Below, piece by piece: positions 26,176 to 36,211 of a stretch of 64,000 nucleotides of DNA. Under the pieces are notes generated by a model. The model saw nothing but the letters and a program-made list of their open reading frames with translations, made no database searches and was not told the origin of the DNA. This stretch comes from Lelliottia nimipressuralis. Lineage in GTDB: Bacteria > Pseudomonadota > Gammaproteobacteria > Enterobacterales > Enterobacteriaceae. The translations under genes and the position numbers were made by a program. The stretch lies in the NCBI RefSeq assembly GCF_004402045.1, contig NZ_SOMG01000030.1:558001-622000 (forward strand), given 5' to 3'. Within the stretch, counting starts at the first letter, position 1, and every line of letters begins with the position of its first letter.

Positions 26176-27519
26176 ATGGCGAACACCATCACGGCTGATG
26201 ACATTCGGGAACACTTTTCGCAGGCTATGTCGGCGATGTACCAGCAGGAAGTTCCGCAGTACGGCACCTTGCTTGAACTGGTTGCGGACGTAAACCTGGC
26301 GGTTCTGGAAAATAACCCACTATTACATGAACAACTGGCAAACGCCGATGAACTTGCACGCCTGAACGTAGAGCGTCACGGGGCAATCCGCGTCGGCTCG
26401 GCGCAGGAACTGTCAACCCTGCGCCGTATGTTTGCCATTATGGGCATGTACCCGGTCAGTTATTACGATCTCTCACAGGCCGGGGTGCCGGTTCACTCCA
26501 CGGCGTTTCGCCCGATAGACGATGCCGCGCTGTGTCGAAATCCGTTTCGTATCTTTACCTCACTCCTGCGCCTCGAACTGATTGACAACGTCACGCTGCG
26601 CGAGCGTGCCGCGGAGATCCTTTCTCACCGGAACATCTTTACCCCGCGCTGTCTGGCGCTTCTCGATCTGTATGACGCAGAAGGGCAGTTTACAGACGCA
26701 CAGGCGCGCGAGTTTGTGCAGGAAGCGCTGGAAACCTTCCGCTGGCACCGTCATGCGACGGTCGATCAGGAAACCTATCAGGCGCTGCATAACGAGCACC
26801 GGCTGATTGCCGATGTGGTCTGCTTCCCTGGCTGCCATATTAACCACCTTACGCCGCGCACGCTGGATATTGACCGGGTGCAGGAGCTGATGCCGAAGTA
26901 CGGTATCGAGCCAAAAATTGTGATCGAAGGGCCGCCTCGTCGCGAAGTGCCGGTCTTATTGCGTCAAACCAGCTTCAAGGCGCTGGAAGAGCCGGTGCTG
27001 TTTGCCGGTGAACATAAGGGCACCCACACCGCGCGCTTCGGTGAGATTGAGCAGCGCGGCGTGGCGCTGACCCCGAAAGGACGAGAACTGTACGATAGCC
27101 TGCTCGCCCAGGCCGGTACCGGTAAAGATAATCTGACGCACCAGCTGCATTTACGGGAGATATTTAGCGCCTTCCCGGACAGCGAGCTGTTAATGCGCCG
27201 TCAGGAACTGGCCTATTTTCGCTATCGTCTGACGCCAGCGGGGGAAGCCCATCGTCATGCGTTCCGTCCCGGCGACGATCCGCAGCCGCTGATAGAGCGC
27301 GGATGGGTGGTTGCCCAGCCGATCACCTACGAAGATTTCCTCCCGGTCAGCGCTGCCGGGATTTTCCAGTCCAATCTTGGGAACGAAACCCAGGCGCGAA
27401 GCCACGGTAATGCCAGCCGTGAAGCGTTTGAAGTGGCGCTGGGCTGCCCGGTGTATGACGAGTTTACGCTCTATCAGGAGGCTGAAACGCGCAGCAAACA
27501 GCGTTGCGGTTTGCTCTGA
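26176..27519 (+). CDS. hglS: 2-oxoadipate dioxygenase/decarboxylase (YdcJ/HglS)
   Basis: A 447-residue DUF1338 protein, the same length as E. coli YdcJ. Pseudomonas putida HglS of this family converts 2-oxoadipate, oxygen and water to D-2-hydroxyglutarate and carbon dioxide, part of D-lysine breakdown. The VERHGAIRVG segment places H68 and R72 in the H-xxx-R pattern of the iron and substrate site, and later GCHINHLTPR supplies another His. Activity in enterobacteria is by homology. In E. coli ydcJ is next to opgD; here four genes intervene. Confidence 0.9.
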   Translation: MANTITADDIREHFSQAMSAMYQQEVPQYGTLLELVADVNLAVLENNPLLHEQLANADELARLNVERHGAIRVGSAQELSTLRRMFAIMGMYPVSYYDLSQAGVPVHSTAFRPIDDAALCRNPFRIFTSLLRLELIDNVTLRERAAEILSHRNIFTPRCLALLDLYDAEGQFTDAQAREFVQEALETFRWHRHATVDQETYQALHNEHRLIADVVCFPGCHINHLTPRTLDIDRVQELMPKYGIEPKIVIEGPPRREVPVLLRQTSFKALEEPVLFAGEHKGTHTARFGEIEQRGVALTPKGRELYDSLLAQAGTGKDNLTHQLHLREIFSAFPDSELLMRRQELAYFRYRLTPAGEAHRHAFRPGDDPQPLIERGWVVAQPITYEDFLPVSAAGIFQSNLGNETQARSHGNASREAFEVALGCPVYDEFTLYQEAETRSKQRCGLL

Positions 27520-27562
27520 AATCGTTACTCTGCTGGGGTGTGATGGAAAAAATAAGGTCGTT

Positions 27563-29068
27563 ATGCAAAATCCTTCCGCCCCTGTGGTTGAAACGCGCTG
27601 CGGCGCACTGGCTGGTTTCACTGATGATGATGTGCATGCATGGTACGGGATCCCTTACGCCGCGCCTCCCGTAGGTCACTGGCGCTGGCGCTCTCCACGG
27701 CCGCCTGAACGCTGGGAGGGCCTGCGCGAGGCCACGGCGTTTTCGCCCTCCAGCTGGCAAAGCAGCGAGTATTGTCAGGAGCTGGGCGGCGGCGATCCGG
27801 GCCAGTTTTCTGAAGATTGTCTCTATCTTAACGTCTGGTCTCCCACAGAGCGCGCGGAGCCGCTTCCGGTTATGGTCTGGTTGCACGGGGGCGGGTTTAC
27901 AATTGGTGCTGGTGGCCTGCCGCCGTATAACGGCAAAGCGCTGGCCACGCGCGGCGTGGTTGTTGTGACGCTCAATTACCGTCTCGGCCATCTCGGCTTT
28001 TTTGCCCATCCTGCACTGGAAGGGGAAGAAGATCGCGTGGTGCATAATTTTGCTCTGCTGGATCAGATCGCCGCCCTCGAATGGGTGCGTGAGAATATCG
28101 CCGCGTTTGGTGGCGATCCGAATTGCGTGACCCTGTTTGGTGAATCCGCCGGCGCGCGCAGCGTGCTCTCGCTGCTGGCCTCTCCGCTGGCAGAAGGCTT
28201 ATTCCATAAGGCGATTGTGCAAAGCGGCTATACCTTGCCGGACACGCCGCGTAAGCAGGCGCTGCAGAAAGGAGAAGCCCTGGCCGCCCATTTTGGCCTG
28301 GAGAAAGCAACGGCCGAGGAGCTGCGCGCCATTCCGCCCGACGCGTTTTGGCCGTTGACCGCGCCGCTGAACGTTGCCCCGGCGCCCATCGTCGGGGATT
28401 GCGTTTTGCCGGAAGCCATGCTGGACGTCTTTTTCGCTGCTCGTCAGCACCCCGTGCCGGTAATGATTGGTTCCAACAGCGATGAAGCCAGCGTGATGGC
28501 GGTGTTTGGCATCGATCTCGCCGGGCAAATTCAGAAGCTTCGCCGGGAGCGCCGCTTCGGGCTGGGGCTGATTAAGTTGCTCTATCCGGGCGTAAAAGGT
28601 GATGAAGAGCTCGGCAGACAGGTGTGCCGCGACATGGCGTTTACGACGATGGGCTATGTGGTGATGCAGGCCCAGCAGCGCGTCGGTGGATTGTGCTGGC
28701 GCTACTGGTTTGACTACGTCGCGGAAGCGGAACACGCCACCTATATCAACGGCGCCTGGCACGGCAACGAGGTTCCCTACGTCTTCGACACGCTGGGCCA
28801 GGTGGAGCCCTCGCGCCAGTATGTTAATGCGCGGGATCTGCAGTTTGCTGCCCAGGTAGCCGACTACTGGGTGAGCTTTGCGCGTAACGCCGGTCGTCGC
28901 GACAGCCTGTCAGGGCCGACGCACTGGCCCGCGTGTCGCAAAGGACGGGACGTTCTGCTACGCATAGGCGTGAATAAACATGCAGATTTCAGGCTTGAAA
29001 ACCGCTTTATGCGCGCCCGCATGAGCCTCTTCAAGCGGGTGATGAAGCATCACGTCAGTCTCGATTAA
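27563..29068 (+). CDS. Type B carboxylesterase
   Basis: A 501-residue alpha/beta-hydrolase of the PnbA/carboxylesterase type B family. It has the oxyanion segment HGGGF (108-112), EDCLYLNVW (84-92), the nucleophile in GESAG (S195), and a C-terminal WHGNEVPYVF segment carrying the catalytic His; the acid is probably in SNSDEAS. No signal peptide, so cytoplasmic. AAGG lies 5 bases before the ATG at 27563; the frame extends upstream inside hglS but without a start signal. Substrate unknown. Its 3' end overlaps the convergent LysR gene by 14 bases. Confidence 0.9.
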   Translation: MQNPSAPVVETRCGALAGFTDDDVHAWYGIPYAAPPVGHWRWRSPRPPERWEGLREATAFSPSSWQSSEYCQELGGGDPGQFSEDCLYLNVWSPTERAEPLPVMVWLHGGGFTIGAGGLPPYNGKALATRGVVVVTLNYRLGHLGFFAHPALEGEEDRVVHNFALLDQIAALEWVRENIAAFGGDPNCVTLFGESAGARSVLSLLASPLAEGLFHKAIVQSGYTLPDTPRKQALQKGEALAAHFGLEKATAEELRAIPPDAFWPLTAPLNVAPAPIVGDCVLPEAMLDVFFAARQHPVPVMIGSNSDEASVMAVFGIDLAGQIQKLRRERRFGLGLIKLLYPGVKGDEELGRQVCRDMAFTTMGYVVMQAQQRVGGLCWRYWFDYVAEAEHATYINGAWHGNEVPYVFDTLGQVEPSRQYVNARDLQFAAQVADYWVSFARNAGRRDSLSGPTHWPACRKGRDVLLRIGVNKHADFRLENRFMRARMSLFKRVMKHHVSLD

Positions 29069-29897
29069 GCAAACAGGCGCGAAACGCCGCCAGTCCATTT
29101 TCCTCGCCAGGCGTTTCGCGCAGCACCAGCCGGTAGCTCGCGCCGGTTTTTATGCTCGTCTCATAGGGCCGCATCAGCCTTCCGGCGCGGACATCTTCTG
29201 CCACCAGCGTTTCGTCGGCAATGGCGACGCCCAGCCCCTGAATGGCGGCCGTAATCGCCAGATCCATCGTGTCGAAGTGTTGATTTTTGTGCATGACAAA
29301 GCCGGGGCCTTCCTGTTTCGTCAGCCACAGAGACCAGTCTGTCTTATCTCTTGTCGGGTGAAGAAACGTTAACGATCCAAGCGCTGCACCTGCCCGCACC
29401 GGGCTTATTACCGGGGTGAGCGCCTCTTCGAACAGCAGATCGCCCGCGCTCATGTGCGTACCGAACACGATGGCCGCGTCGTAGGATTCGGTTTTGAAAT
29501 TGACGTTATGATCGGTGGTGGTGGTCAGCGCAATCTGCAGTTCCGGCTGCTCGCGCTCCACCTCCAGCAGGCGCGGCACCAGCCAGCGCATCGCACAGGT
29601 GGGGGCCTTGAGCCGGATCACGGTTTGCTGGCTGCGGGCCTGATCGGCCACGGCCAGCAAGTGTTCGAAAGCAGACTGCAGTTCCGGCAGCAGGGCGCTG
29701 CCCTGCGAAGAGAGGCGCAGGCCGCGCGCGTGGCGTTCAAAAAGTGGAAAGCCAAACCACGCCTCAAGGGAGGCTATTTTGCGGCTTACGGCCCCCTGCG
29801 TCAGACAAAGCTCGGCGGCAGCATGGGTAAGATTCAGATGACGCGCGGTGACTAAAAATGCGTCGATGGCATTGAGCGGGAGCGAACGGCGCGACAT
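29055..29897 (-). CDS. GcvA-like LysR-family regulator
   Basis: A 280-residue regulator. The HTH LTHAAAELCLTQGAVSRKIASLEAWFGFPLFERHARGLRLS is the GcvA/TrpI/AmpR branch pattern. It is transcribed away from the aminotransferase gene at 30012 across a gap with a central ACAAT-TCG-ATTGT palindrome, so it probably controls the aminotransferase and solute-binding protein and itself. The effector may be an amino acid, by analogy only. Confidence 0.9.
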   Translation of the reverse strand: MSRRSLPLNAIDAFLVTARHLNLTHAAAELCLTQGAVSRKIASLEAWFGFPLFERHARGLRLSSQGSALLPELQSAFEHLLAVADQARSQQTVIRLKAPTCAMRWLVPRLLEVEREQPELQIALTTTTDHNVNFKTESYDAAIVFGTHMSAGDLLFEEALTPVISPVRAGAALGSLTFLHPTRDKTDWSLWLTKQEGPGFVMHKNQHFDTMDLAITAAIQGLGVAIADETLVAEDVRAGRLMRPYETSIKTGASYRLVLRETPGEENGLAAFRACLLNRD

Positions 29898-29940
29898 GAA
29901 AATACCTCAGCTATGCATTTTTCTCATGGCTATTATGACA

Positions 29941-29953
29941 ACAATTCGATTGT
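29941..29953. promoter_or_regulatory. ACAAT-N3-ATTGT palindrome, candidate LysR operator
   Basis: A perfect 5-3-5 inverted repeat sits about midway between the LysR start (29897) and the aminotransferase start (30012). Also CCATGAGAA (29993-30001) has its reverse complement at 29921-29929. Binding by the adjacent regulator is inferred. Confidence 0.45.
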
Positions 29954-30011
29954 CCCGACAGCACAGATGTTGTTTGAATAGTTATGCAAAGACCATGAGA
30001 AGGGTAACAGG

Positions 30012-31181
30012 ATGACTTTACGAACGCCGGTACAAACGCGCTCCAAACTGCCAGATGTGGGAACCACCATTTTTACCGTTATCGGCCAGCTCTCGGCGCA
30101 GCATAACGCCATTAACCTTTCTCAGGGCGCGCCGAATTTTTCCTGCGACCCGAAGCTTGTCGCGAGCGTCACCCGCGCAATGGAGGCGGGGCATAACCAG
30201 TACGCGGCGATGACCGGTCTGCAGCCGCTCAAAGAACGTATTGCTGATAAAATTGCCACGCTCTACGGCACGCAGTACGACCCTGCCAGCGAGGTGCTGG
30301 TCACCGCCAGCGCCAGCGAAGGGCTCTATTCGGCGATTAGCGGGCTGGTGCATCCGGGCGATGAGGTGATCTACTTTGAGCCGTCATTTGACAGCTACGC
30401 GCCGATTGTCCGTCTGCAGGGGGCAACCCCGATCGCCATCAAGCTCACGGTGCCGGATTTTGCCGTCAACTGGGACGAGGTTCGCGCCGCGATCACCCCG
30501 CGCACGCGCATGATCATCATCAATACGCCGCACAACCCGAGCGGTCAGGTGTTCTCAGCCAATGACCTGCAGCAGTTGGTGGCGCTGACGCGCAATACCG
30601 ACATCATTATTTTGTCTGACGAAGTGTACGAACACGTCGTGTTTGACGGTGAGCCGCACCACGGGATGGCCACGCATCCGCAGCTGGCGGAGCGCAGCGT
30701 GATTATCTCATCTTTCGGAAAAACCTATCACGTCACCGGGTGGCGCGTGGGTTACTGTGTGGCCCCGGTGGTGTTGATGGACGAGATTTGTAAAGTCCAT
30801 CAATTTTTAATGTTTTCTGCCGATACGCCAATGCAGCACGCGTTTGCTGAGCATATGGTCGACCCGCAAACCTGGCTGTCGCTGTCGGCGTTTTACCAGC
30901 GCAAGCGCGATCTGCTGCACAGTCTGCTGGCCGATTCACCGTTTACGCTGTTGCCGAGCGCCGGTTCGTTCTTCATGCTGGCGGACTACAGCCAGTTCAG
31001 CGACGAGCGCGACAGCGAGCTGGTGAAAAGGCTGATCGTCGAGTACGGCGTTGCCACCATCCCGCTGTCGGCGTTTTATGCGGACGGTACGGATAATAAA
31101 TTGATTCGTCTCTCTTTTGCGAAAGATGAGGCGACGTTACGGGCAGGTGCCCAGGCCCTGTGTCGGGTTAAACCACGCTGA
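30012..31181 (+). CDS. PLP-dependent aminotransferase, YbdL-like
   Basis: A 389-residue class I/II fold-type I aminotransferase. The PLP lysine is K237 (SSFGKTYH), with D203 in SDEVYEH and N174-x-S (PHNPSG) in the cofactor site. The FGKTYHVTGWRVGYCVAP stretch is very close to E. coli YbdL, a methionine/aromatic-preferring transaminase of the kynurenine aminotransferase group. It stands 10 bases before a solute-binding protein gene, hinting that it acts on the imported amino acid. Regulated probably by the divergent LysR. Confidence 0.92.
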   Translation: MTLRTPVQTRSKLPDVGTTIFTVIGQLSAQHNAINLSQGAPNFSCDPKLVASVTRAMEAGHNQYAAMTGLQPLKERIADKIATLYGTQYDPASEVLVTASASEGLYSAISGLVHPGDEVIYFEPSFDSYAPIVRLQGATPIAIKLTVPDFAVNWDEVRAAITPRTRMIIINTPHNPSGQVFSANDLQQLVALTRNTDIIILSDEVYEHVVFDGEPHHGMATHPQLAERSVIISSFGKTYHVTGWRVGYCVAPVVLMDEICKVHQFLMFSADTPMQHAFAEHMVDPQTWLSLSAFYQRKRDLLHSLLADSPFTLLPSAGSFFMLADYSQFSDERDSELVKRLIVEYGVATIPLSAFYADGTDNKLIRLSFAKDEATLRAGAQALCRVKPR

Positions 31182-31191
31182 GGAGTATTAG

Positions 31192-31965
31192 ATGAAATTA
31201 CGCGCGTTAGTAGTCGGCATGGGATTGCTGTGTACATTTTCCTCCTTCGCGGCCACCGAGCTGCGTTACGGTCTGGAAGCGGAATATCCGCCGTTTGAGA
31301 GCCGCAATGCGGCGGGCGAACTGGAAGGGTTTGACGTTGAGCTGGGGAATGCCATTTGCAAAGCGGCTGCGCTGAAATGCAGCTGGGTGGAAACCTCATT
31401 TGATGCGCTGATCCCGGGCCTGGTGGCGAAGAAATTTGACGCCATCAACTCGGCGATGAACATCACCGAGCAGCGCCGCAAGAGCATTGATTTTACCCAG
31501 CCGATTTACCGTATTCCGTCGCAGCTCGTCGGCAAGGCTGGCACGGCGGTCGAGGCCACGCCAGAAGGGCTGAAGGGTAAAACTATCGGCGTGTTGCAGG
31601 GGTCGATTCAGGAAACCTATGCAAAAGAGCACTGGGAAAAGCAGGGTGTCACCGTGGTGTCTTATAAAGATCAGAATATGGCCTGGGGCGATCTGCTGAA
31701 TGGCCGTATCGACGCCTCGTTGGTCATGTCCGCGGCCGGGCAGGCAGGTTTTCTCAGCAAGCCGCAGGGTAAAGGGTTTGGCTTCATCGGCAAACCGGTG
31801 TCTGACGACACTATCCTCGGCAGTGGGATCGGTTTTGGGCTGCGTAAAGGGGACGAGGCCACCAAAAAGCAGCTTGATGCCGCGATTGATAAAGTACGTG
31901 CCGACGGCACGATCGCTAAACTCGCTGATAAGTACTTTCCGGGTATCGATGTCAGCGTAAAATAA
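31192..31965 (+). CDS. Polar amino acid ABC transporter solute-binding protein
   Basis: A 257-residue periplasmic protein of the HisJ/ArgT/FliY family. A signal peptide ends near residue 21 (FSSFAAT), and ELRYGLEAEYPPFESR plus GFDVELGNAICKAAALKCSW are the family N-terminal motifs. No permease or ATPase gene is adjacent; a terminator follows instead. It must borrow membrane components encoded elsewhere, as ArgT does with HisQMP, or these were lost. Ligand unknown. Confidence 0.92.
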   Translation: MKLRALVVGMGLLCTFSSFAATELRYGLEAEYPPFESRNAAGELEGFDVELGNAICKAAALKCSWVETSFDALIPGLVAKKFDAINSAMNITEQRRKSIDFTQPIYRIPSQLVGKAGTAVEATPEGLKGKTIGVLQGSIQETYAKEHWEKQGVTVVSYKDQNMAWGDLLNGRIDASLVMSAAGQAGFLSKPQGKGFGFIGKPVSDDTILGSGIGFGLRKGDEATKKQLDAAIDKVRADGTIAKLADKYFPGIDVSVK

Positions 31966-31976
31966 CCGCCTCATTA

Positions 31977-32010
31977 GCCCCGGCGAACGATGTCGCGCCG
32001 GGGCATTTTT
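31977..32010 (+). terminator. Strong rho-independent terminator
   Basis: GCCCCGGCG pairs with CGCCGGGGC over a loop of 10 bases, followed by ATTTTTAT. It ends the aminotransferase-SBP transcript. Confidence 0.9.
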
Positions 32011-32207
32011 ATACACATTTTCCAGGCTTTCTTTACACCACTTTCGGGCCGTTCTGGTCGACAGAAAATATTTCTCACTTTGTTCAGATAATCACCGGCC
32101 AACAATTGGATTCTTAACCATTTTTGTTTAGGCTGTGCGTTCTTTCTTGCCGTCATTTCGCCGAGCGCGGAACACATTCACACGACCATAAGGACGTTTT
32201 TCCAGGC

Positions 32208-33863
32208 ATGAATCGCAGACGTTTTCTAAAAGGCTCGCTGGCAGTGGCAGCCCTGAGCGGCACATCCGGCCTTGCTTCCCTGTTTTCCAAAGCGGCATAC
32301 GCTGCCGACTCTGACATTGCTGACGGTCAGAGCCGTCGTTTTGACTTCTCCGTACTGCAATCCATGGCGCATGACCTGGCGAAAACCCCATGGGGTGGCG
32401 CGCCGCGTCCGCTGCCGGACACGCTGGCAACCATGACGCCACAGGCGTACAACGCCATCCGGTACGATGAAAAACAGTCTCTGTGGAACAACGTTGAAGG
32501 GCGTCAGCTGGACGTGCAGTTCTTCCATATGGGGATGGGGTTCCGCCGCCGCGTGCGGATGTTCTCGCTGGACCAGTCCACCTCGATGGCGCGCGAGATC
32601 CACTTCCGCCCGGAGTTGTTCAGCTACGGTGAAACGGGCGTGGATACCAAACAGCTGGAAGGGCAAAGCGATCTCGGTTTTGCAGGCTTCCGCGCCTTTA
32701 AGGCGCCTGAGCTGGCGCGTCGCGATATCGTCTCTTTCCTGGGGGCGAGCTATTTCCGCGCAGTGGATGACACCTACCAGTACGGTCTTTCCGCGCGCGG
32801 TCTGGCGGTCGACACCTTCACCGACACTCCGGAAGAGTTCCCGGACTTTACCTCCTTCTGGTTTGAGACCGTCAAGCCGGGTGACACGACCTTTACCGTC
32901 TATACGCTGCTCGACAGCCCAAGCATCACCGGGGCTTATAAATTCGTGATCCACTGCGAGAAGAGCCAGGTGATCATGGAAGTCGAAAATCACCTCTATG
33001 CGCGTAAAGACATTAAACAGCTCGGCATCGCGCCGATGACCAGCATGTTCAGCTGCGGCAATAACGAACGCCGCATGTGTGACACCATTCACCCGCAAAT
33101 TCATGATTCCGATCGTCTGGCGATGTGGCGCGGCAACGGGGAGTGGATCTGTCGTCCGCTGAACAACCCGCAGAAGCTGCAGTTCAATGCCTATATGGAT
33201 AAAAACCCGAAAGGGTTCGGTCTGCTGCAGCTCGATCGCGATTTCTCGCACTATCAGGACGTGATGGGCTGGTATAACAAACGCCCGAGCCTGTGGGTTG
33301 AACCGCGTAACGACTGGGGTAAAGGCTCGGTTGGCCTGATGGAGATCCCGACCACCGGTGAAACGCTGGATAACGTGGTGTGCTTCTGGCAGCCGGAAAA
33401 AGCCGTCAAAGCGGGCGACGAGCTGGACTTCAAATATCGCCTGTACTGGAGCGCTATGCCGCCGGTGCGTTCTCCGCTGGCCAACGTTTTTGCCACCCGC
33501 ACCGGCATGGGCGGGTTCCCGGAAGGCTGGGCGCCGGGCGAAAATTACCCGAAAGTGTGGGCCCGTCGCTTTGCTATCGACTTCGTCGGTGGCGACCTGA
33601 AGGCCGCAGCGCCAAAAGGTATCGAGCCGGTGATTACGCTCTCCAGCGGTGAAGCGAAGCAGGTTGAGATCCTCTACGTTGAGCCGTTTGATGGATACCG
33701 TATTCTGTTTGACTGGTACCCAACGTCGGATTCGACGGAGCCGGTGGATATGCGCCTGTTCCTGCGCTGCCAGGGCGATGCCATCAGTGAAACCTGGCTG
33801 TACCAGTATTTCCCGCCAGCGCCGGATAAACGTCAGTATGTTGACGACCGGGTAATGCGTTAG
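32208..33863 (+). CDS. opgD: Glucan biosynthesis protein D
   Basis: A 551-residue periplasmic protein, exactly the length of E. coli OpgD (MdoD). It has a twin-arginine signal ([20 protein letters not shown]). OpgD acts on the backbone of osmoregulated periplasmic glucans after OpgH/OpgG, as a glucan-trimming hydrolase in recent work. I chose ATG 32208, which gives the Tat signal; an ATG-less upstream frame to 32124 has no ribosome site. The opgGH genes are elsewhere. Confidence 0.96.
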   Translation: MNRRRFLKGSLAVAALSGTSGLASLFSKAAYAADSDIADGQSRRFDFSVLQSMAHDLAKTPWGGAPRPLPDTLATMTPQAYNAIRYDEKQSLWNNVEGRQLDVQFFHMGMGFRRRVRMFSLDQSTSMAREIHFRPELFSYGETGVDTKQLEGQSDLGFAGFRAFKAPELARRDIVSFLGASYFRAVDDTYQYGLSARGLAVDTFTDTPEEFPDFTSFWFETVKPGDTTFTVYTLLDSPSITGAYKFVIHCEKSQVIMEVENHLYARKDIKQLGIAPMTSMFSCGNNERRMCDTIHPQIHDSDRLAMWRGNGEWICRPLNNPQKLQFNAYMDKNPKGFGLLQLDRDFSHYQDVMGWYNKRPSLWVEPRNDWGKGSVGLMEIPTTGETLDNVVCFWQPEKAVKAGDELDFKYRLYWSAMPPVRSPLANVFATRTGMGGFPEGWAPGENYPKVWARRFAIDFVGGDLKAAAPKGIEPVITLSSGEAKQVEILYVEPFDGYRILFDWYPTSDSTEPVDMRLFLRCQGDAISETWLYQYFPPAPDKRQYVDDRVMR

Positions 33864-33878
33864 TCCTTGTGGAATTGT

Positions 33879-33954
33879 GCCGGGTGGCGCTAGCGCTTAC
33901 CCGGCCTACAAATGCGTCCAGAGTAGGCCGGGTAAGGCGAAGCCGCCACCCGGC
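33879..33954. repeat. REP/BIME pair
   Basis: Two REP units in opposite orientation (GCCGGGTGGCGCTAGCGCTT and GGGTAAGGCGAAGCCGCCAC types) fill the gap between opgD and rimL, where E. coli has ydcH. Confidence 0.85.
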
Positions 33955-33968
33955 AATGGAGAGGCACC

Positions 33969-34508
33969 ATGTCTTCAGAAATCATCCCCGTTTCGCAACA
34001 CATCGAACTTCGCGCCGTCGAAGAGCGCTATACCGCCGATCTGCACAACCTCGTCGTCAAAAACAAACCCTGGCTGCAAACTGCCTTTGACTGGGCGCAG
34101 CACGCGGGCAGCGAAGAGGATACCCGCCGTAACGTGCAGAGTAACCAGATGCTGCACCAGCGCGGCTACGCCAAAATGTTTCTGATCTTCAAGGATGATG
34201 CGCTGGTCGGCGTGCTGTCGTTCAACACGATTGAACCGACCAACAAAGCCGGGTACATCGGCTACTGGCTGGATGAAGACCATCAGGGGCAGGGCATTCT
34301 CTCCCGGTCACTGCAGGCGTTTATGCGCTACTACGCTGAACGCGGTGAGATCCGTCGTTTTGTGATTAAGTGCCGGGTCGCGAATCAGAACAGCAACAAC
34401 GTTGCTCTGCGCAATGGTTTTACGCTGGAAGGGTGCCTGCGGGAAGCGGAATACCTGAATGGCCGCTTTGATGATGTGAATATCTACGGAAAAATTTTTA
34501 CCCTATAA
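33969..34508 (+). CDS. rimL: Ribosomal protein L12 serine N-acetyltransferase RimL
   Basis: A 179-residue GNAT enzyme, the exact length of E. coli RimL, that acetylates the N-terminal serine of ribosomal protein L12 to give L7. The acetyl-CoA motif lies around [20 protein letters not shown]. It also can acetylate microcin C toxin products. Upstream GAGAGGCACC gives the ribosome site. Its last bases overlap the ydcK 3' end (34503-34508). Confidence 0.95.
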   Translation: MSSEIIPVSQHIELRAVEERYTADLHNLVVKNKPWLQTAFDWAQHAGSEEDTRRNVQSNQMLHQRGYAKMFLIFKDDALVGVLSFNTIEPTNKAGYIGYWLDEDHQGQGILSRSLQAFMRYYAERGEIRRFVIKCRVANQNSNNVALRNGFTLEGCLREAEYLNGRFDDVNIYGKIFTL

Positions 34509-35483
34509 CGCCCCCAGCAGCGGCGTGCGGGTGATGCGCTGGTCGCCGTTAATCACTTTTTCGCCGCGCAGGTGAATGCTCTCGCCGGCAAACGCTTCAA
34601 TGACCGCATCATCGGTGATTTCAACCCGGTGCTCGATGAGCACATCCCCGCTGATCCGCGCGCGTCCCTGAATCACCACCTTATCGTCCAGCATGATCGG
34701 ACCGCCGCGCAGCCATGCCTGACCGCCAATCAGGACGTGGTGCTTGATGACGCAGTTGCCTTCCACCACGGCATTCTCTGCAATCTGCGAGCTGTAACGC
34801 ACCGTCGGGATGGCATCGTCGTCAAAACCGGCTATTACGCGGGCGTTACCATAGACTTTTGCGCAGTCGCACACCCAGACGTTATTCAGATCGTTCCCCT
34901 CAAGGATGGCGTTGTCGAAAATTTCAGCGCGATGCTCAACAAAGGCAAAATTAACCATCGCCTCGCCGTAGATTTGCGCCTGATGCACAATGCGCGACTG
35001 GCTCACCGTCGCCTTATCGTAGATTTGCAGGATCTGTTCATGGTCCGGCGTCAGCCCTTTGGCCGCGATCACCACGCTGTGGTGCAGCACGCGAGCCTCA
35101 CCGTAAATATGACACTCGCCGCGCACGCAGGATTGCTGAATAGTGACGTTGTCACTAATTCGTGCGCCATGGCTGACCTCCGCGCCGTCCAGCCAGCAGC
35201 TGCCGCCGATATGGGCATCATGGCTAATGATGCAAGGCAGGGTAAGACGCGCGTTGCCGGACACGGTTGCGCCGGCGAACACCACGCTGTTTTCGTCGTA
35301 GATCCAACAATTGCCGTCGTGCGAGAGGGCGCGCTCGTCGTCAACCCAGCCGCCTTTCGTACCGGCCACTACGTCGTTAAAATCGGCCGTGGCGATAATC
35401 TGCCGCAGCGCGGCGGAGTGGGATGTCTCGCCGTTTTTCCACTGCCAGAGGCGTGTCTCGTCGCTAAGGCGATATTTGTTCAT
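34503..35483 (-). CDS. ydcK: YdcK, left-handed beta-helix protein
   Basis: A 326-residue protein, same length as E. coli YdcK. Repeated hexapeptide-like units ([30 protein letters not shown]) predict a left-handed beta-helix as in acyltransferases. No catalytic residue is recognised and the function is unknown. I chose MNKYRLSDE at 35483; the frame runs to 35588 but without a start signal. It is flanked by rimL and tehB as in E. coli. Confidence 0.92.
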   Translation of the reverse strand: MNKYRLSDETRLWQWKNGETSHSAALRQIIATADFNDVVAGTKGGWVDDERALSHDGNCWIYDENSVVFAGATVSGNARLTLPCIISHDAHIGGSCWLDGAEVSHGARISDNVTIQQSCVRGECHIYGEARVLHHSVVIAAKGLTPDHEQILQIYDKATVSQSRIVHQAQIYGEAMVNFAFVEHRAEIFDNAILEGNDLNNVWVCDCAKVYGNARVIAGFDDDAIPTVRYSSQIAENAVVEGNCVIKHHVLIGGQAWLRGGPIMLDDKVVIQGRARISGDVLIEHRVEITDDAVIEAFAGESIHLRGEKVINGDQRITRTPLLGAL

Positions 35484-35617
35484 CGTAATCTCTCTGATAA
35501 GCGTCTTAACTAAACGTAGCAAATTTTTCGGTTTTCGAACGGTTGGCAACCAGACGGTAAACGACTTAAAATGGCATTCAAAATGCACTTTCAGCTTATG
35601 CAGGCTCAGGAAAAATA

Positions 35618-36211
35618 ATGACCGTTGATGAGAATTACTTTACAGAGAAATATGGCTTAACCCGTACGCACTCAGAGGTGCTGTTCAGTGCGGAAAAGGT
35701 TAAACCGGGCAAAACGCTGGACCTGGGCTGCGGCAACGGCCGCAACAGCCTGTACCTTGCGGCCAACGGTTACGACGTGACCGCGTGGGACAAGAACCCG
35801 ATGAGCATCGATAATATTGAGCGCATCAAAGCGGCAGAAGGCATTGAGAATCTCCAGACGGCAATCAAAGATCTCAACAACCTGAGCTTTGACGGCGAGT
35901 ACGATTTTATTCTCTCCACCGTGGTGCTGATGTTCCTGGAAGCCAACACCATCCCGGGCCTTATCGCCAATATGCAGCGCTGCACCAGACCGGGCGGCTA
36001 CAACCTGATTGTTGCCGCCATGGACACGGCAGATTTTCCCTGCACCGTCGGCTTCCCGTTTGCATTTAAAACCGGTGAACTGAGCAACTACTATGAAGGC
36101 TGGGAGTTGCTCAAATACAACGAAGATGTTGGCGAACTGCACCGCACCGACGAAAACGGGAACCGCATCAAGCTGCGTTTTGCCACTATGCTGGCGCGCA
36201 AGCCTGCTTAA
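35618..36211 (+). CDS. tehB: Tellurite resistance methyltransferase TehB
   Basis: A 197-residue SAM-dependent methyltransferase, the exact length of E. coli TehB, with the SAM motif [15 protein letters not shown] (residues 34-48). It detoxifies tellurite, probably by methylation. In E. coli tehA, a membrane channel, lies directly upstream in the same operon; here ydcK is upstream and tehA is absent. The stop overlaps the stop of the convergent peptidase gene by 4 bases. Confidence 0.95.
   Translation: MTVDENYFTEKYGLTRTHSEVLFSAEKVKPGKTLDLGCGNGRNSLYLAANGYDVTAWDKNPMSIDNIERIKAAEGIENLQTAIKDLNNLSFDGEYDFILSTVVLMFLEANTIPGLIANMQRCTRPGGYNLIVAAMDTADFPCTVGFPFAFKTGELSNYYEGWELLKYNEDVGELHRTDENGNRIKLRFATMLARKPA

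Noticed and set aside
32226..33251. 341-residue minus-strand frame opposite opgD
   Set aside because: Antisense shadow of opgD, with no recognisable protein motif.
34572..35513. 313-residue plus-strand frame opposite ydcK
   Set aside because: Antisense shadow created by the repetitive beta-helix coding sequence.
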